DNA from: Promethearchaeota archaeon
GTDB taxonomy: Archaea; Asgardarchaeota; Lokiarchaeia; Sigynarchaeales; SOKP01
NCBI GenBank assembly: GCA_016839905.1
Contig: JAEOTJ010000440.1
Location: 1-54,980 of the forward strand
Reading direction: 5' to 3'
DNA: 54,980 nt
The translations under genes and the position numbers were made by a program. The notes under the pieces were generated by a model, which was given only the letters and a program-made list of their open reading frames with translations, ran no database searches and was not told the origin of the DNA. Shown here piece after piece: positions 7,865-16,911 of the stretch (its first letter is position 1; each line of letters opens with the position of its first letter).

Positions 7865-9589
7865 ATGATGTTACAATATATCAATAAAAGTTTAATGACA
7901 AGGGTTTTTAATTCTAATGAATTTAAAGGTTGGCTTCTTTCAAGGAGATGGTTTGGGGATAAATCAGCTTTATCGAATTTACAATTTAAATGTTCATTAG
8001 ATTATTTTGAAATTATCTCGGAGAGGTTATTATTATCCATAATTAAGATTGAGACGCCTGAATACACGAAATCCTATTATCTTCCACTTATATACTATGA
8101 AGAATTAACTGATATTTTAGAAGCTATTGAAAATACAACAGAAAATGTGGTTTTATTAACAGAAAATACATTTAGTAAAAAACAGGTCATAAACATAGAA
8201 GGCGAGCAAACAATTTTCACGCTTAATCTTTTAGAAGGGGAGTATTGCTTATATTACTGGAAAAAAATAATATTTGATAAGACTATTTCTGAAAAGTTTC
8301 CTGCACTTTCATTACGTCTAAACCTTTATACAGAGCAATTTCAAGATGCTGATAACAAGGCTATCGTTCAAAATTTAATAGAAGTAAGTCTTAATCCTGA
8401 TCGATATACATTATCACTAAAGCAATTAGGAGGAGGACATACTACAAATAATATATTCTTATTAAAGATTAAAGATATTAAGATCCCCGATGGATCTTCA
8501 TTTTTTTATATATTAAAGTCATATAAAGAATATGCTGAAATAATAGAACCGTATAAATTATTAATCCTCGTAAAGAATTCATTTCCAAATGCTCCTAAGA
8601 TTTATGGAACAATAACAATTCAAGAAATTCAAACGATTAGTATCCTTGAAAGCATTCCAAATAAAGGAAATCTCGGTGAAATCTACTGGAATGAACTTAA
8701 TAATATGATAAAGAGTGTCTTTAAGAACATTAAAGCCGACTATTCTAAATATCTAGAAAAAATAGAAATATCGAAGTTAATTAAAGCAAATTGTATTGAA
8801 ACTTTAAAAATATCTGAAGAAATTGGAAAGAATATTAAAAAATTACATGAATCATTAATTTTTCCTGAAGATGATAATTATAAATTAGAGACAGTTGAGA
8901 GTCAGAGTTTTTTGAAAAAATATACAGAAAAACTAAATTTAATGATTGATAATCTTCAAAACAAAATGAAACAAAGGTCTAAAGATGCCTTTTATAATTT
9001 ACCAAAGATTAATTCAATTCTAATTGATACTAAAGATATAATAAAAAAATTACGTGAAAATTTTAAAGATTCTGAAGTTAAAATACAACCCGTGCATCAA
9101 GATTTACATATGGAACAAGTTTTATATGATAAATCTAATGGACAATATATTTTTAATTTTGTCGATTTTGAGGGAGACCCTCAGCTTCCCATTAGTGGGA
9201 AAAGAGGAAAGTTTCCGGTTGAAAAAGACTTAGCAGCGTTTCTAAGAGCGGTGAATTATATTAAGTTTAATACTCTGCTTGGATTTATTGAAGAGAAGGC
9301 TATTCAAAAGGATAAATACGAAGTTCCAGAAGAAATTTTATATGGAATGTTTTTTAGAAAGGCAGCTAAACCAATAAATCAGACGCTCGAAATTCTATCA
9401 AATTTATTAAATACTTGGGAACAAAAAGTATTAGGAAGAATTGTATTTTATTTACAGCCTAACATTCCACTAACAAATTATTTTACAATTGAAAGAGTTT
9501 TAAATGAATTAAACTATGAAATCCTCTTTAGACCAAATAAAATCATTATTCCAATTTTAGGATTAAAACAAATAACAGAAAGGACATAA
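7865..9589 (+). CDS. Maltokinase-like kinase (trehalose/maltose pathway type)
   Basis: A 574-residue protein of the aminoglycoside-phosphotransferase kinase fold, most like maltokinase (Pep2/Mak). An N-terminal cap begins with WLLSRRWFGDKS, the counterpart of the maltokinase RWFAGKG motif. The catalytic loop VHQDLHMEQVL and metal-binding VDFEGDPQLP (about residues 415-445) are followed by EKDLAAFLRAVNYI, again as in maltokinases. These enzymes phosphorylate maltose at C1 with ATP to feed glycogen synthesis. No GlgE or trehalose synthase gene is nearby, so the substrate is uncertain. The gene is longer than stand-alone maltokinases (about 450 residues) because of inserts in the middle. Confidence 0.8.
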   Translation: MMLQYINKSLMTRVFNSNEFKGWLLSRRWFGDKSALSNLQFKCSLDYFEIISERLLLSIIKIETPEYTKSYYLPLIYYEELTDILEAIENTTENVVLLTENTFSKKQVINIEGEQTIFTLNLLEGEYCLYYWKKIIFDKTISEKFPALSLRLNLYTEQFQDADNKAIVQNLIEVSLNPDRYTLSLKQLGGGHTTNNIFLLKIKDIKIPDGSSFFYILKSYKEYAEIIEPYKLLILVKNSFPNAPKIYGTITIQEIQTISILESIPNKGNLGEIYWNELNNMIKSVFKNIKADYSKYLEKIEISKLIKANCIETLKISEEIGKNIKKLHESLIFPEDDNYKLETVESQSFLKKYTEKLNLMIDNLQNKMKQRSKDAFYNLPKINSILIDTKDIIKKLRENFKDSEVKIQPVHQDLHMEQVLYDKSNGQYIFNFVDFEGDPQLPISGKRGKFPVEKDLAAFLRAVNYIKFNTLLGFIEEKAIQKDKYEVPEEILYGMFFRKAAKPINQTLEILSNLLNTWEQKVLGRIVFYLQPNIPLTNYFTIERVLNELNYEILFRPNKIIIPILGLKQITERT

Positions 9590-9616
9590 AAATAACTATT
9601 TAAAAATACTTATTTT

Positions 9617-10246
9617 TCATTTTTCTTCAGGGATTTTAGCATAACCAAAAGCATAATAGGAGATATCTCTTCTCACCGATTGAATTCTTTTCTCATAAGA
9701 GCTCTTTAACTTACTGCTTTTCTCCATTTCACTCTCGATAAAATTTTTATCAAAATCACCTTCATCTCCTTTTGTTATTAATTGCCAGACAAACGCTTCT
9801 ACAAACTTTTCTGGGCCAAATTCTTTAGAAAATAGGATATAATTCTCTTTATCGATGAATTTTTGAAAAAGCCCCATTTTTTCACACATGTCTAATTTAT
9901 ATTCGATGTCATCTATGTTTCCCTCTAATCTCGATAGATCGTTAATAAATTGTGCTAATTCTGTGCCTATATCGATTTGAGTAATCTCATCAAATCTTTC
10001 TAAAATATCCTTAAAAATGTTTTTTTTTAATAATAGCAAATCATTTCTATTTAAAGACCTTATAGATTTTTGATCAATTGTAATATATCTCGCCATATCA
10101 AGATAATTTCTAATAAGTGCGGCCTTTGTGATACTATTTTTTTTACAAATATCATTTAAAATTTCATCTAGTTTTTCATCAATTCTAATGGTTATTACGC
10201 CAGTTGATTTACTATTATCTCCTGCTTTTTTAGCCAAAAAATACAC
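9617..10246 (-). CDS. Ribbon-helix-helix DNA-binding protein with helical C-terminal domain
   Basis: A 209-residue likely regulator. Residues 16-55 (GVITIRIDEKLDEILNDICK, then SITKAALIRNYLDMARYI) form a ribbon-helix-helix motif: a strand, then two helices. The rest is charged and helical, of unknown function, and may sense a ligand or dimerise. There is no ATG; GTG at 10246 or TTG at 10234 is the start. A perfect palindrome, TTACAATTGTAA, lies about 54 bases upstream and is a natural candidate for an autoregulatory operator. The gene converges on the maltokinase-like gene. Confidence 0.7.
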   Translation of the reverse strand: MYFLAKKAGDNSKSTGVITIRIDEKLDEILNDICKKNSITKAALIRNYLDMARYITIDQKSIRSLNRNDLLLLKKNIFKDILERFDEITQIDIGTELAQFINDLSRLEGNIDDIEYKLDMCEKMGLFQKFIDKENYILFSKEFGPEKFVEAFVWQLITKGDEGDFDKNFIESEMEKSSKLKSSYEKRIQSVRRDISYYAFGYAKIPEEK

Positions 10247-10299
10247 TTATAATATTTTAATTTTCAAATTTGATTAAAAAATTTAATGAATATATATAG

Positions 10300-10311
10300 T
10301 TACAATTGTAA
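10300..10311. promoter_or_regulatory. Perfect palindrome TTACAATTGTAA (candidate operator)
   Basis: A perfect 12-bp palindrome 54 bases upstream of the ribbon-helix-helix gene. Ribbon-helix-helix dimers bind short palindromes of this kind and often control their own promoter. The core ACAATTG or CAATTG returns three more times at the far end of the same gap. Confidence 0.5.
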
Positions 10312-10901
10312 TTTTTTTCAACTTATGTAAATTAAATAAATTAATGTATATAAATGATAGTTTTTTAATAAAAAATAATAAATATGTAAGGCAATTATGG
10401 CGCTATGGACTTATTCTACAATAAATCATAGATATAATCCATTTAATTTCAGATATTAACGATGTTTTTCAATATTATGGTAAATGATAAACAAATTAGG
10501 GGATTTAAGATTTAAAATCAATAGGCATCTTGGTTTCTTTTATTATTCTGTTAATATAATATATCCTAGATTATTCATTTTTAATTGATTTCTATTTAAC
10601 AATAATATAATATTGGTTTTTGCAAAGATTTAGGTTTAGAAGTATTTACCACCTTAATTTCTAGTATATTACTAAAACTTAAAATATTTTTATTAATAAG
10701 AGGATAAAGATTTTAGATCGGTTGGCTCTCCTCTTTCCTTGGATTTAGATAGATAAAGCTTATGGGTCTTTACTTATTTTCATCATTATAATAAATTATT
10801 CCTTTTCTTTAATTCTTAGCTTTTAATAAAATTGATGATCTTTATATAAACGATTGGTTATATAAATATATATAAGTTTAATAGAAGATAAATTTTTAAT
10901 A

Positions 10902-10966
10902 GCAATTGTAAATAAAAACATATTATGTAATTAAAAATTCTTATTATAACTTCTTTTTACAATTGC
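10902..10966. promoter_or_regulatory. Inverted pair of the same operator core
   Basis: GCAATTGTAA at 10902-10911 and its exact reverse complement TTACAATTGC at 10957-10966, centred 55 bases apart (about five helical turns). A further degenerate copy, TTAATTGTAAT, is at 11005-11015. All lie upstream of the HTH gene at 11049. The arrangement suggests one regulator acting on both flanking genes. Confidence 0.45.
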
Positions 10967-11048
10967 ATATTCGGAATAATATTAAAAGTTAAAAAAAACA
11001 TTATTTAATTGTAATAAAAAAAAAAAAAAAGGGGTCTAAAAAGTTAAA

Positions 11049-11375
11049 ATGGCAACCTTAGATAATGAATTTATTGATATGGATTTGATTAGTGAAGATA
11101 AATCATCATTTTCAGTAGTGTCTGACGATCAGATAGAATTAATAGCAAAAGCTCTTTCGAGTGAAACAAGACGTAAAATTATTCTTCAGATACAAAATGA
11201 ACCAATGGATGTTTCTAAAATTGCCGCAAAATTAAAAATGACAGAAGCAAATATCTCTGCTCAAATAAAAAAGCTTGCTGAAGCAGGTTTAATTGAATGC
11301 AATTATTCTTCAGGGCAGCATGGGGTTAGAAAAATCAGTCGATTGAAATATAATAAATTAGTTATTAATTTTTAA
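11049..11375 (+). CDS. ArsR-like winged-helix transcription regulator
   Basis: A 108-residue single-domain regulator. After an acidic 30-residue leader comes IAKALSSETRRKIILQIQ, PMDVSKIAAKLKMTEANISAQIKKLAEAGLIE and GVRKISRLKYNKLVI: the helix-turn-helix and wing of the ArsR type. No cysteine cluster for metal sensing is visible. The start ATG follows a long A-run ending in GGGG at 11031-11034. Operator-like CAATTG elements upstream may be its own sites or those of the ribbon-helix-helix protein. Confidence 0.85.
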   Translation: MATLDNEFIDMDLISEDKSSFSVVSDDQIELIAKALSSETRRKIILQIQNEPMDVSKIAAKLKMTEANISAQIKKLAEAGLIECNYSSGQHGVRKISRLKYNKLVINF

Positions 11376-11624
11376 TTGAATTGAGAAATTATTTAATCTG
11401 TTATTCCAAATCAACAACTTTAAATTTAAGAAAGGTTAGTTTTTTATAGAAGATAAAGTATGTTTTCTCATTTTAAAAGATATTTTGCATTTTTTGAAAA
11501 TAAGATACAGGACATTTTATGCATTTTGAAAACGAGAACGTGTTTGAGATTTTTAAGAGATTTTTAAACAGCGACTAGTTAGAATTCTTTTTTTTTTAAT
11601 ATTCTATTTAATTAATTAAAAATA

Positions 11625-13193
11625 TTAACTTCCAAGGACAGGAATGGGCTTTTCTTCTTGGATTTGTTGGGGAGATTCCTGGATTTCTTTTTTTTCTGGA
11701 GGTTGATTTGATTTTTGTTTCCTCTCTATTATATCCTTGAGCTCATCGGAAATCTTAGAATTTGAAATTCCTTGACTATGAAACATTTCCCAACCATTTC
11801 TACCAGTAGTTTTTATGAACCTTGGAAGATTAGGTACCATCCAATTAAATTTCCCAAATATGTTGAAATATCTCTTTATGTTTGATCTAACGTAATCTCC
11901 ACTAAGGTAATAAGCAGCATAAGCTTCTACGACTAATCGATATATTTCTTTACTTGTCAATTGGTCAGTCCTCATCATTGAATGGAATAAATTATAATGC
12001 TTATAATTCCTGCTTGTAATCATTCCTTTATCGTCCATTTCTTTGTAGAAATCAGTTCCAGGAAAAGCCGTAATGGGAGTGAATTGAACACATGACATGT
12101 TAAGTGATTTGGCATATTGTATTGTTTCACGAACCATTGTTTTAGTCTCTCCTGGAAAACCAATAATAATTCCCCCAAAAATCGAAATACCTCGATCTTG
12201 TAGCATTTCTACGACTTTACGACCCATAGCTGGAGTGGTATTTCTTTTATTCATTGCGTTAAGACTTTGTTGATGTACTGATTCAATTCCCAAGAATACT
12301 TGCTTAAATCCTGCTTTATGCATTAAATCAATTATCCATGGATTTTTATAAAGCGTATCTATACGTGATTGACAACTAAAATGTATTTTACTTGATACTC
12401 CAGAGCGAATTATTGTTTCTAAAATCTTCTTTGTACGCTTTGGTTGAATCGTGAAATTATCTTCACAGAAAAAGATAAAATCATTTCGCCAATTAATATT
12501 GTAAATTTCTTGCATTATCCTTTTAATGCTTTTACTTCGATACGTGAGATGTTGAGTATTATCTCTCCACATTTTAATAATGCAGCAAAATTTACAATTA
12601 TGAGGACACCCTCGCGATGATTCAAGTTGAGCTACTCTTAAACCTAAATAAATATATTTTTTAAAATTTAAAAGATCCCTACGTGGAATGGGAAAGTTAT
12701 CTAAGTTCCGTTCTAACAAGCGTTCATTATTATGAACAACTTTATCTTCTTTATTCCTATAAGAAATTCCATCGATTTCTTTTAAAAGAACATTACTTTT
12801 ATTATCATCAATATAGTTTATTAATTCTCGAAAAGTATGTTCACCCTCCCCTCGAACAGCATAATCAACTGCGGAATGCATTGCTACAAAATCAGGTGCT
12901 AAGGTTGGTTGATAACCCCCGATAATTGTAGTACATCCTTGCTCCTTAGCCATCTCAGCAACTTCGAAGGCAGAAAAGATTTGTGGAGTCATGCTTGATA
13001 TTGCTACTACATCATATTGGTTTAATAAAGTACGAAATCTTTTTTCTCTGTATTTATCGACTTTAAAATCAAATAACTTAGCTCCATGTTCAGGGACCAT
13101 TGCTGCAATCGAGATAAGGCTCATTGGGGGGCCTTTAATAACAGCATCAAGTCCAGAAGATATACGGGCAGGATTAACATATAATATTTTCAT
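11625..13193 (-). CDS. B12-binding-domain radical SAM protein
   Basis: A 522-residue class B radical SAM enzyme. The N-terminal cobalamin-binding Rossmann domain (about 1-145) includes VVAISSMTPQIFSAFE and TTIIGGYQPTLAPDF. The SAM core carries SSRGCPHNCKFCCI (about 193-206) with the CxxxCxxC triad for the 4Fe-4S cluster, then FIFFCEDNFTI and GIIIGFPGETKTMV. Enzymes of this class often methylate unreactive carbons or rearrange lipids and cofactors; the substrate cannot be told. The C-terminus is a proline/glutamine/lysine-rich tail. It stands alone and is preceded by its own AT-rich promoter region. Confidence 0.88.
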   Translation of the reverse strand: MKILYVNPARISSGLDAVIKGPPMSLISIAAMVPEHGAKLFDFKVDKYREKRFRTLLNQYDVVAISSMTPQIFSAFEVAEMAKEQGCTTIIGGYQPTLAPDFVAMHSAVDYAVRGEGEHTFRELINYIDDNKSNVLLKEIDGISYRNKEDKVVHNNERLLERNLDNFPIPRRDLLNFKKYIYLGLRVAQLESSRGCPHNCKFCCIIKMWRDNTQHLTYRSKSIKRIMQEIYNINWRNDFIFFCEDNFTIQPKRTKKILETIIRSGVSSKIHFSCQSRIDTLYKNPWIIDLMHKAGFKQVFLGIESVHQQSLNAMNKRNTTPAMGRKVVEMLQDRGISIFGGIIIGFPGETKTMVRETIQYAKSLNMSCVQFTPITAFPGTDFYKEMDDKGMITSRNYKHYNLFHSMMRTDQLTSKEIYRLVVEAYAAYYLSGDYVRSNIKRYFNIFGKFNWMVPNLPRFIKTTGRNGWEMFHSQGISNSKISDELKDIIERKQKSNQPPEKKEIQESPQQIQEEKPIPVLGS

Positions 13194-13354
13194 AAATAAT
13201 CTAATCTCTGTAACTATTGATCTTTTTTATAATATTTTAATATATAGAGATTAAAATATAAATTATTTTATTTATTTTAAAATAATATATAACATTTAAA
13301 TATTGTTGAAACTACATAGTGAAAATTGGGTATAAAAAATGTTAAAAAATGGGG

Positions 13355-14506
13355 TTATTTAAAATATGAAATTAATATATTTTTAATTTTTTCAAAATGC
13401 CCTAAATGAACATTTAAAAGCTTATCTAGTGATTCTATTATTCCTACTTTTTCGATTTGTTGTGTAATTATAAAATATGGTGTTTCTTGTAACTTTTTGA
13501 ATAGTTTCTCGTGTTCTTTAACTTTTTTTAGTAGAAATTCAATTGGATCAACTTTTTTAATTCCTAAGAATCCTTGAATAATTGCTATTAGCATTGTATC
13601 AAAAGTAATTCTTAATATTTCTTCATTATGATAATCAGTTTTTATAGTGAATAGATATTCTTTCTGAAGATTAATTGATTGTTTAAAGAGTTCAAGAGAT
13701 TCTAGGCTTAGAGTTTTTATTTTTTCATTTTTTTCACGATTTTCGGATGCCCTCATGCATAATGTTCCGAGAGTTTGATATTCTGCAATAAAATGAATCA
13801 GCCGGGCTTTAGCTGTATAGAAAGTATCTTTTGAATCTTCATCTTCTTCGTTTAATATATCGCCTAATTTATCAAGTGCTTCTTTAAAATAGTTCGCAAT
13901 AGTAAGAAATTTATTTTCAGCGGCATTAAAATCTTGATTAACAAGAAAATGAAGTGCTTTCTTTTCCTCTGAGCGATATAATTCGTCAAATTTACTCATT
14001 TGCATGACAGCTTTGAGAATCAGCCTCTTTCCGAGGTCCTTTTTAACACCTGATTTTTCATAAGCTTGTCCTGCTTTTAATAGAAATAAAGAAGAGAGAT
14101 TATTGTATTCTTCAGGATCAGCCATATAGAAATGTTTTGAAGCTTTTTGCCAACATTCTCCGGCAATTTCCCAATCCTGCATTTCATTAGCTTTTTTTCC
14201 CAGTTGTATTAAAAGCTTAGCTGAAATTTCTTTTAAATCTAATTCTTCAGTTTTTCGAATTATTGATTTTAACCTATGTATTGCTTGTAGATTATTTTTA
14301 AATTTTGAGATAATATCTGCAATTCTAATATATAGCTCATCTAATTTCATGTAGCTCCCGAAGTCAAGGTACACTTGAGCAGCTTTTTCATATAATTTTA
14401 TCGCATCTTCTCCATTTCCATCCTCAATTAAATCTTCAGCTTGATCAATTAATTGTATTGCTTCTAATTCTTTTTCACCTTGATCTTCGTTAGCGTACAT
14501 ATTCAT
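13355..14506 (-). CDS. TPR-like helical-repeat protein, alpha-SNAP-like
   Basis: A 383-residue all-helical protein. The first 200 residues are arrays of amphipathic helix pairs in TPR/SNAP style: AIQLIDQAEDLIEDGNGEDAIKLYEKAAQVYLDFG, then LYIRIADIISKF, WEIAGECWQKASKHFY and LFLLKAGQAYEKSG. The sequence A-x-L-Y-x-K-A-A-x-x-Y is typical of alpha-SNAP and TPR scaffolds. The C-terminal half is helical without a known motif. It lies 101 bases downstream of the MtrH-like gene on the same strand. A role as adaptor is inferred; direct SNARE-related function is not supported. Confidence 0.6.
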   Translation of the reverse strand: MNMYANEDQGEKELEAIQLIDQAEDLIEDGNGEDAIKLYEKAAQVYLDFGSYMKLDELYIRIADIISKFKNNLQAIHRLKSIIRKTEELDLKEISAKLLIQLGKKANEMQDWEIAGECWQKASKHFYMADPEEYNNLSSLFLLKAGQAYEKSGVKKDLGKRLILKAVMQMSKFDELYRSEEKKALHFLVNQDFNAAENKFLTIANYFKEALDKLGDILNEEDEDSKDTFYTAKARLIHFIAEYQTLGTLCMRASENREKNEKIKTLSLESLELFKQSINLQKEYLFTIKTDYHNEEILRITFDTMLIAIIQGFLGIKKVDPIEFLLKKVKEHEKLFKKLQETPYFIITQQIEKVGIIESLDKLLNVHLGHFEKIKNILISYFK

Positions 14507-14607
14507 CCTTTTTTATGTGATTAAATATTTTTATAAAATGTTAAAAGTTCTATTTTAGAATGTAAAAAGTTCTATTTATACTTAATTAAATATTTATTAC
14601 TCATTTT

Positions 14608-15504
14608 TTATTCAAATTCTTTTAGATTATTTAGTAATTTAATATTTCGATCTTTCAAAATATTTTTAAATTCTATAGCTTGATAAGCAGAAGAAAAGCA
14701 TTCTTCTGCGTCTTCTATTGCTCCATAAAAAATAAAATTGGAAAACCATGTTGCAATAAACATTATACTGGCTCTTCTATATTTCGTATGAAATTTAATA
14801 TTAAGCTTTGGTGAAGAGTATTTATAAAGAAAGAGATTTGGAGCAGTTCCAACTGGAAGAATTAACGAAGTGCTTATTAATTGTTGAAACTCAAGTATAT
14901 GGCCTAGACTCTCCAAGTTAATTACACCTCCATCAATCCAAATCTTCTCTATTCCAATTTTATTTAATCCTTTAATTATGCTAATGTTATTTGGCTGATT
15001 TTTTTTTGTTAAATATCCATATCTTTGGGTTGAAGTCATATTCTGTGAACCAAGTATTAAAACAACAACAGAAGAAATCTTAGATTTTTTAAGTAATTCA
15101 AGTTCTTTTTTATTTTTAAGGTTAGAAATTGTATTGTATATATATTCATCTGGTTTAATACCTCTTTCTCCAAGATATTCTATTCCAGCGATGCGAGCAT
15201 CATAAGTTCCTCCTAAAACAAATGGAGGACCAAAATTATCTAAATAAAATTCTAAATAATTCACCATCTCCTCTGGTTTAACTGCTGAGATTTCAATTAA
15301 ATCTGGAATGTTATACTTTTTTGCTAGGATTTTCTGCTTGTTTATCCGCTTTTTTGCTTTTTCTTTATTGAAATTTTTTGGATTATCTCTATTTAATATT
15401 GATTCTCCTTGATAAAAAATTGTTCCAATTAAGACAGGTGATAAATTAAAATTACCTTTTCCTAATTTAATACTTCCATATTCATATGAAGGATTATCAA
15501 CCAT
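14608..15504 (-). CDS. MtrH-family methyltransferase (stand-alone)
   Basis: A 298-residue TIM-barrel methyltransferase related to MtrH, the subunit of the methanogen Mtr complex that moves the methyl group between tetrahydromethanopterin and a corrinoid. Family landmarks are SPVLIGTIFYQGESI near the start, PPFVLGGTYDARIAGIEYLGERG, YIYNTIS, IWIDGGVINLESLG and YGAIEDAEECFSSAYQA near the end. The length matches MtrH (about 310). No other Mtr subunit is nearby. Such lone copies in Asgards are thought to move methyl groups from methylated compounds to a corrinoid or tetrahydro-pterin (inference). It follows the VWA gene by 18 bases. Confidence 0.8.
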   Translation of the reverse strand: MVDNPSYEYGSIKLGKGNFNLSPVLIGTIFYQGESILNRDNPKNFNKEKAKKRINKQKILAKKYNIPDLIEISAVKPEEMVNYLEFYLDNFGPPFVLGGTYDARIAGIEYLGERGIKPDEYIYNTISNLKNKKELELLKKSKISSVVVLILGSQNMTSTQRYGYLTKKNQPNNISIIKGLNKIGIEKIWIDGGVINLESLGHILEFQQLISTSLILPVGTAPNLFLYKYSSPKLNIKFHTKYRRASIMFIATWFSNFIFYGAIEDAEECFSSAYQAIEFKNILKDRNIKLLNNLKEFE

Positions 15505-15522
15505 GCTTACCGCATTTTTCGA

Positions 15523-16731
15523 TTAAAATAATTGAAATAATTCAAGCCTTACATCACAATTTTTACACTGATTGTCCTTCAATTTTTTAAAGCAATCTTC
15601 ATGATATAAGGCCTTGCATTCTGGATTACCACATTGAATAATTTTTTGGCCCTTATCAAATATCAAATTACAAAAAGGACAAGAATTAAAAAGAGCTTCC
15701 TCACCCAAAATGGAAGCATCCTCATAATATTTTGCGGGGAATGAATCATTAATTGACATGCCTATAGTTTTCTGACTGTCAGATAAGAATTTCAACCTTT
15801 CAGCTTGAATTACATCAGTAGGGATTTTTAACAAATAAAAGCAATGTGGGCATCTACAAGTTCCACTTGCTAGTAGATTCTCACTTAATTGGGCATCTGC
15901 CCAACCTGATAAGCAATGAATATGATAAGGCATTTGACAATTTGGACAATATCTCCCTGATAATAAAAAACTACCTCCTGACATCGGATCATTTTCGGCA
16001 AAACAGATAGAACATTTCTTAAAATTGGCTTCTCCCCTGATTTCCTTTATTCTTTGCTCTTGATCCTTTGTTAAATCTTGTTCTCTTAAAAGATTTGCAG
16101 CAATTTTTCTGAGGAAAGAAGGATGTTCTATAGGGAATTCTGCACCAGAACCAACAACTTTCATATTAGAATGAGCAAAAATAACTGCAGAGTCTTTTAA
16201 GGACTGAGCATCATTATTGTAATAATGTCTTCCACCAGTGAGATCACTTAATTTTTTTAAAATATTAAGATGGGTTATTTCTCCTAATCGAAACGTGTCA
16301 ATCTTAATACTCAATCCTTGACAATACCTCGCCATTTTTATAGGATCTGCTTCGGTTGTTGTAAAATTCCCATCAGATATCACCAAAATCCTCGGTATTT
16401 TTGCTCCAGCTTTTCGTAACTCTCCAATTATTAGTTTAACAGATAATGCCAACCCATCCCCCATAGCTGAATATCCTCCATATCTTATTGAGTCTAATGC
16501 CCTATAAAGCTCCTGTTCCACATTAGTAAATTCTGTTACTTTTCTAGCAGCATTCGCAAATTGAACAATCGCAAAAGAACTTGTATTATCTTCATAAATT
16601 CTTTCTTCTATTAAAGTTTTTACAGCATTTACAGTACACTTTAATCTACTTGGGAAATAATCAGTCCTATACATTGAGCGAGAACAATCTATACAAATTA
16701 CAACATTTTCAGAGAGCCTTTCTGCACACAA
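15523..16731 (-). CDS. VWA-domain protein with two RING-like zinc clusters
   Basis: A 402-residue protein. The N-terminal VWA domain (about 8-195) has an intact metal site, D15-C-S-R-S19, followed by the DYFPSRL helix and GDGLALSVKLIIGEL, RILVISDGN and LSDLTGGRHYYN. The DYxPxRL element and the TGG(R/T)(H/Y)Y end are shared with Rpn10 (proteasome) and p44/Ssl1 (TFIIH). At about 238-300 a first cluster runs CSIC, CPNC, YHIHCLSGW, CRCPHC; at about 350-397 a second runs CPFC, CGNPEC, YHEDCFKKL, CKNC. Both resemble RING or related treble-clef fingers. The start is TTG at 16731 (or ATT six bases upstream, 16737), with AAGG upstream. It heads the run VWA-RING, MtrH-like, TPR. A ubiquitin-ligase role is possible but no ubiquitin gene is in view. 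Confidence 0.75.
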   Translation of the reverse strand: MCAERLSENVVICIDCSRSMYRTDYFPSRLKCTVNAVKTLIEERIYEDNTSSFAIVQFANAARKVTEFTNVEQELYRALDSIRYGGYSAMGDGLALSVKLIIGELRKAGAKIPRILVISDGNFTTTEADPIKMARYCQGLSIKIDTFRLGEITHLNILKKLSDLTGGRHYYNNDAQSLKDSAVIFAHSNMKVVGSGAEFPIEHPSFLRKIAANLLREQDLTKDQEQRIKEIRGEANFKKCSICFAENDPMSGGSFLLSGRYCPNCQMPYHIHCLSGWADAQLSENLLASGTCRCPHCFYLLKIPTDVIQAERLKFLSDSQKTIGMSINDSFPAKYYEDASILGEEALFNSCPFCNLIFDKGQKIIQCGNPECKALYHEDCFKKLKDNQCKNCDVRLELFQLF

Positions 16732-16911
16732 AAAAATCGAGCCTTAAAAATTTATTACTAAAAATATTATAAATCAAATATATAATTTGGTTTTTAAATA
16801 AATATCTTTTTTAATGAAAATAAAATTATTTATTTATTTATGAAAATATTTATTTTAGATTTAAATTAAATATTATATGTAAAAACACATAAATAATTAT
16901 ATCGAATTGAT

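Larger units (their letters stand above)
10247..11048. other. 800-bp intergenic region with operator-like palindromes
   Basis: This gap lies between two divergent genes that both encode DNA-binding proteins. It holds a perfect 12-bp palindrome near the left gene and an inverted pair of the same core plus a degenerate copy near the right gene, listed separately. The central part (10460-10860) shows no coding frame, RNA gene or decayed gene I can recognise. Confidence 0.6.

Noticed and set aside
10397..10459. A 20-codon frame starting ATG with AAGG upstream in the 800-bp gap
   Set aside because: Too short, unlike any family I know, and such frames are expected by chance at this base composition.
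10684..10760. GC-richer patch with short inverted repeat GAGGA...TCCTC as an RNA gene
   Set aside because: The stem is only five pairs with a long loop and no conserved RNA motif was found.
13355..14506. The TPR protein as a true alpha-SNAP with SNARE function
   Set aside because: The helical-repeat pattern is compatible, but the C-terminal residues needed for NSF/SNARE contact cannot be identified.
14608..15504. The MtrH-like gene as evidence for methanogenesis
   Set aside because: No other Mtr or Mcr gene is in the window, and lone MtrH homologues occur in many non-methanogens.
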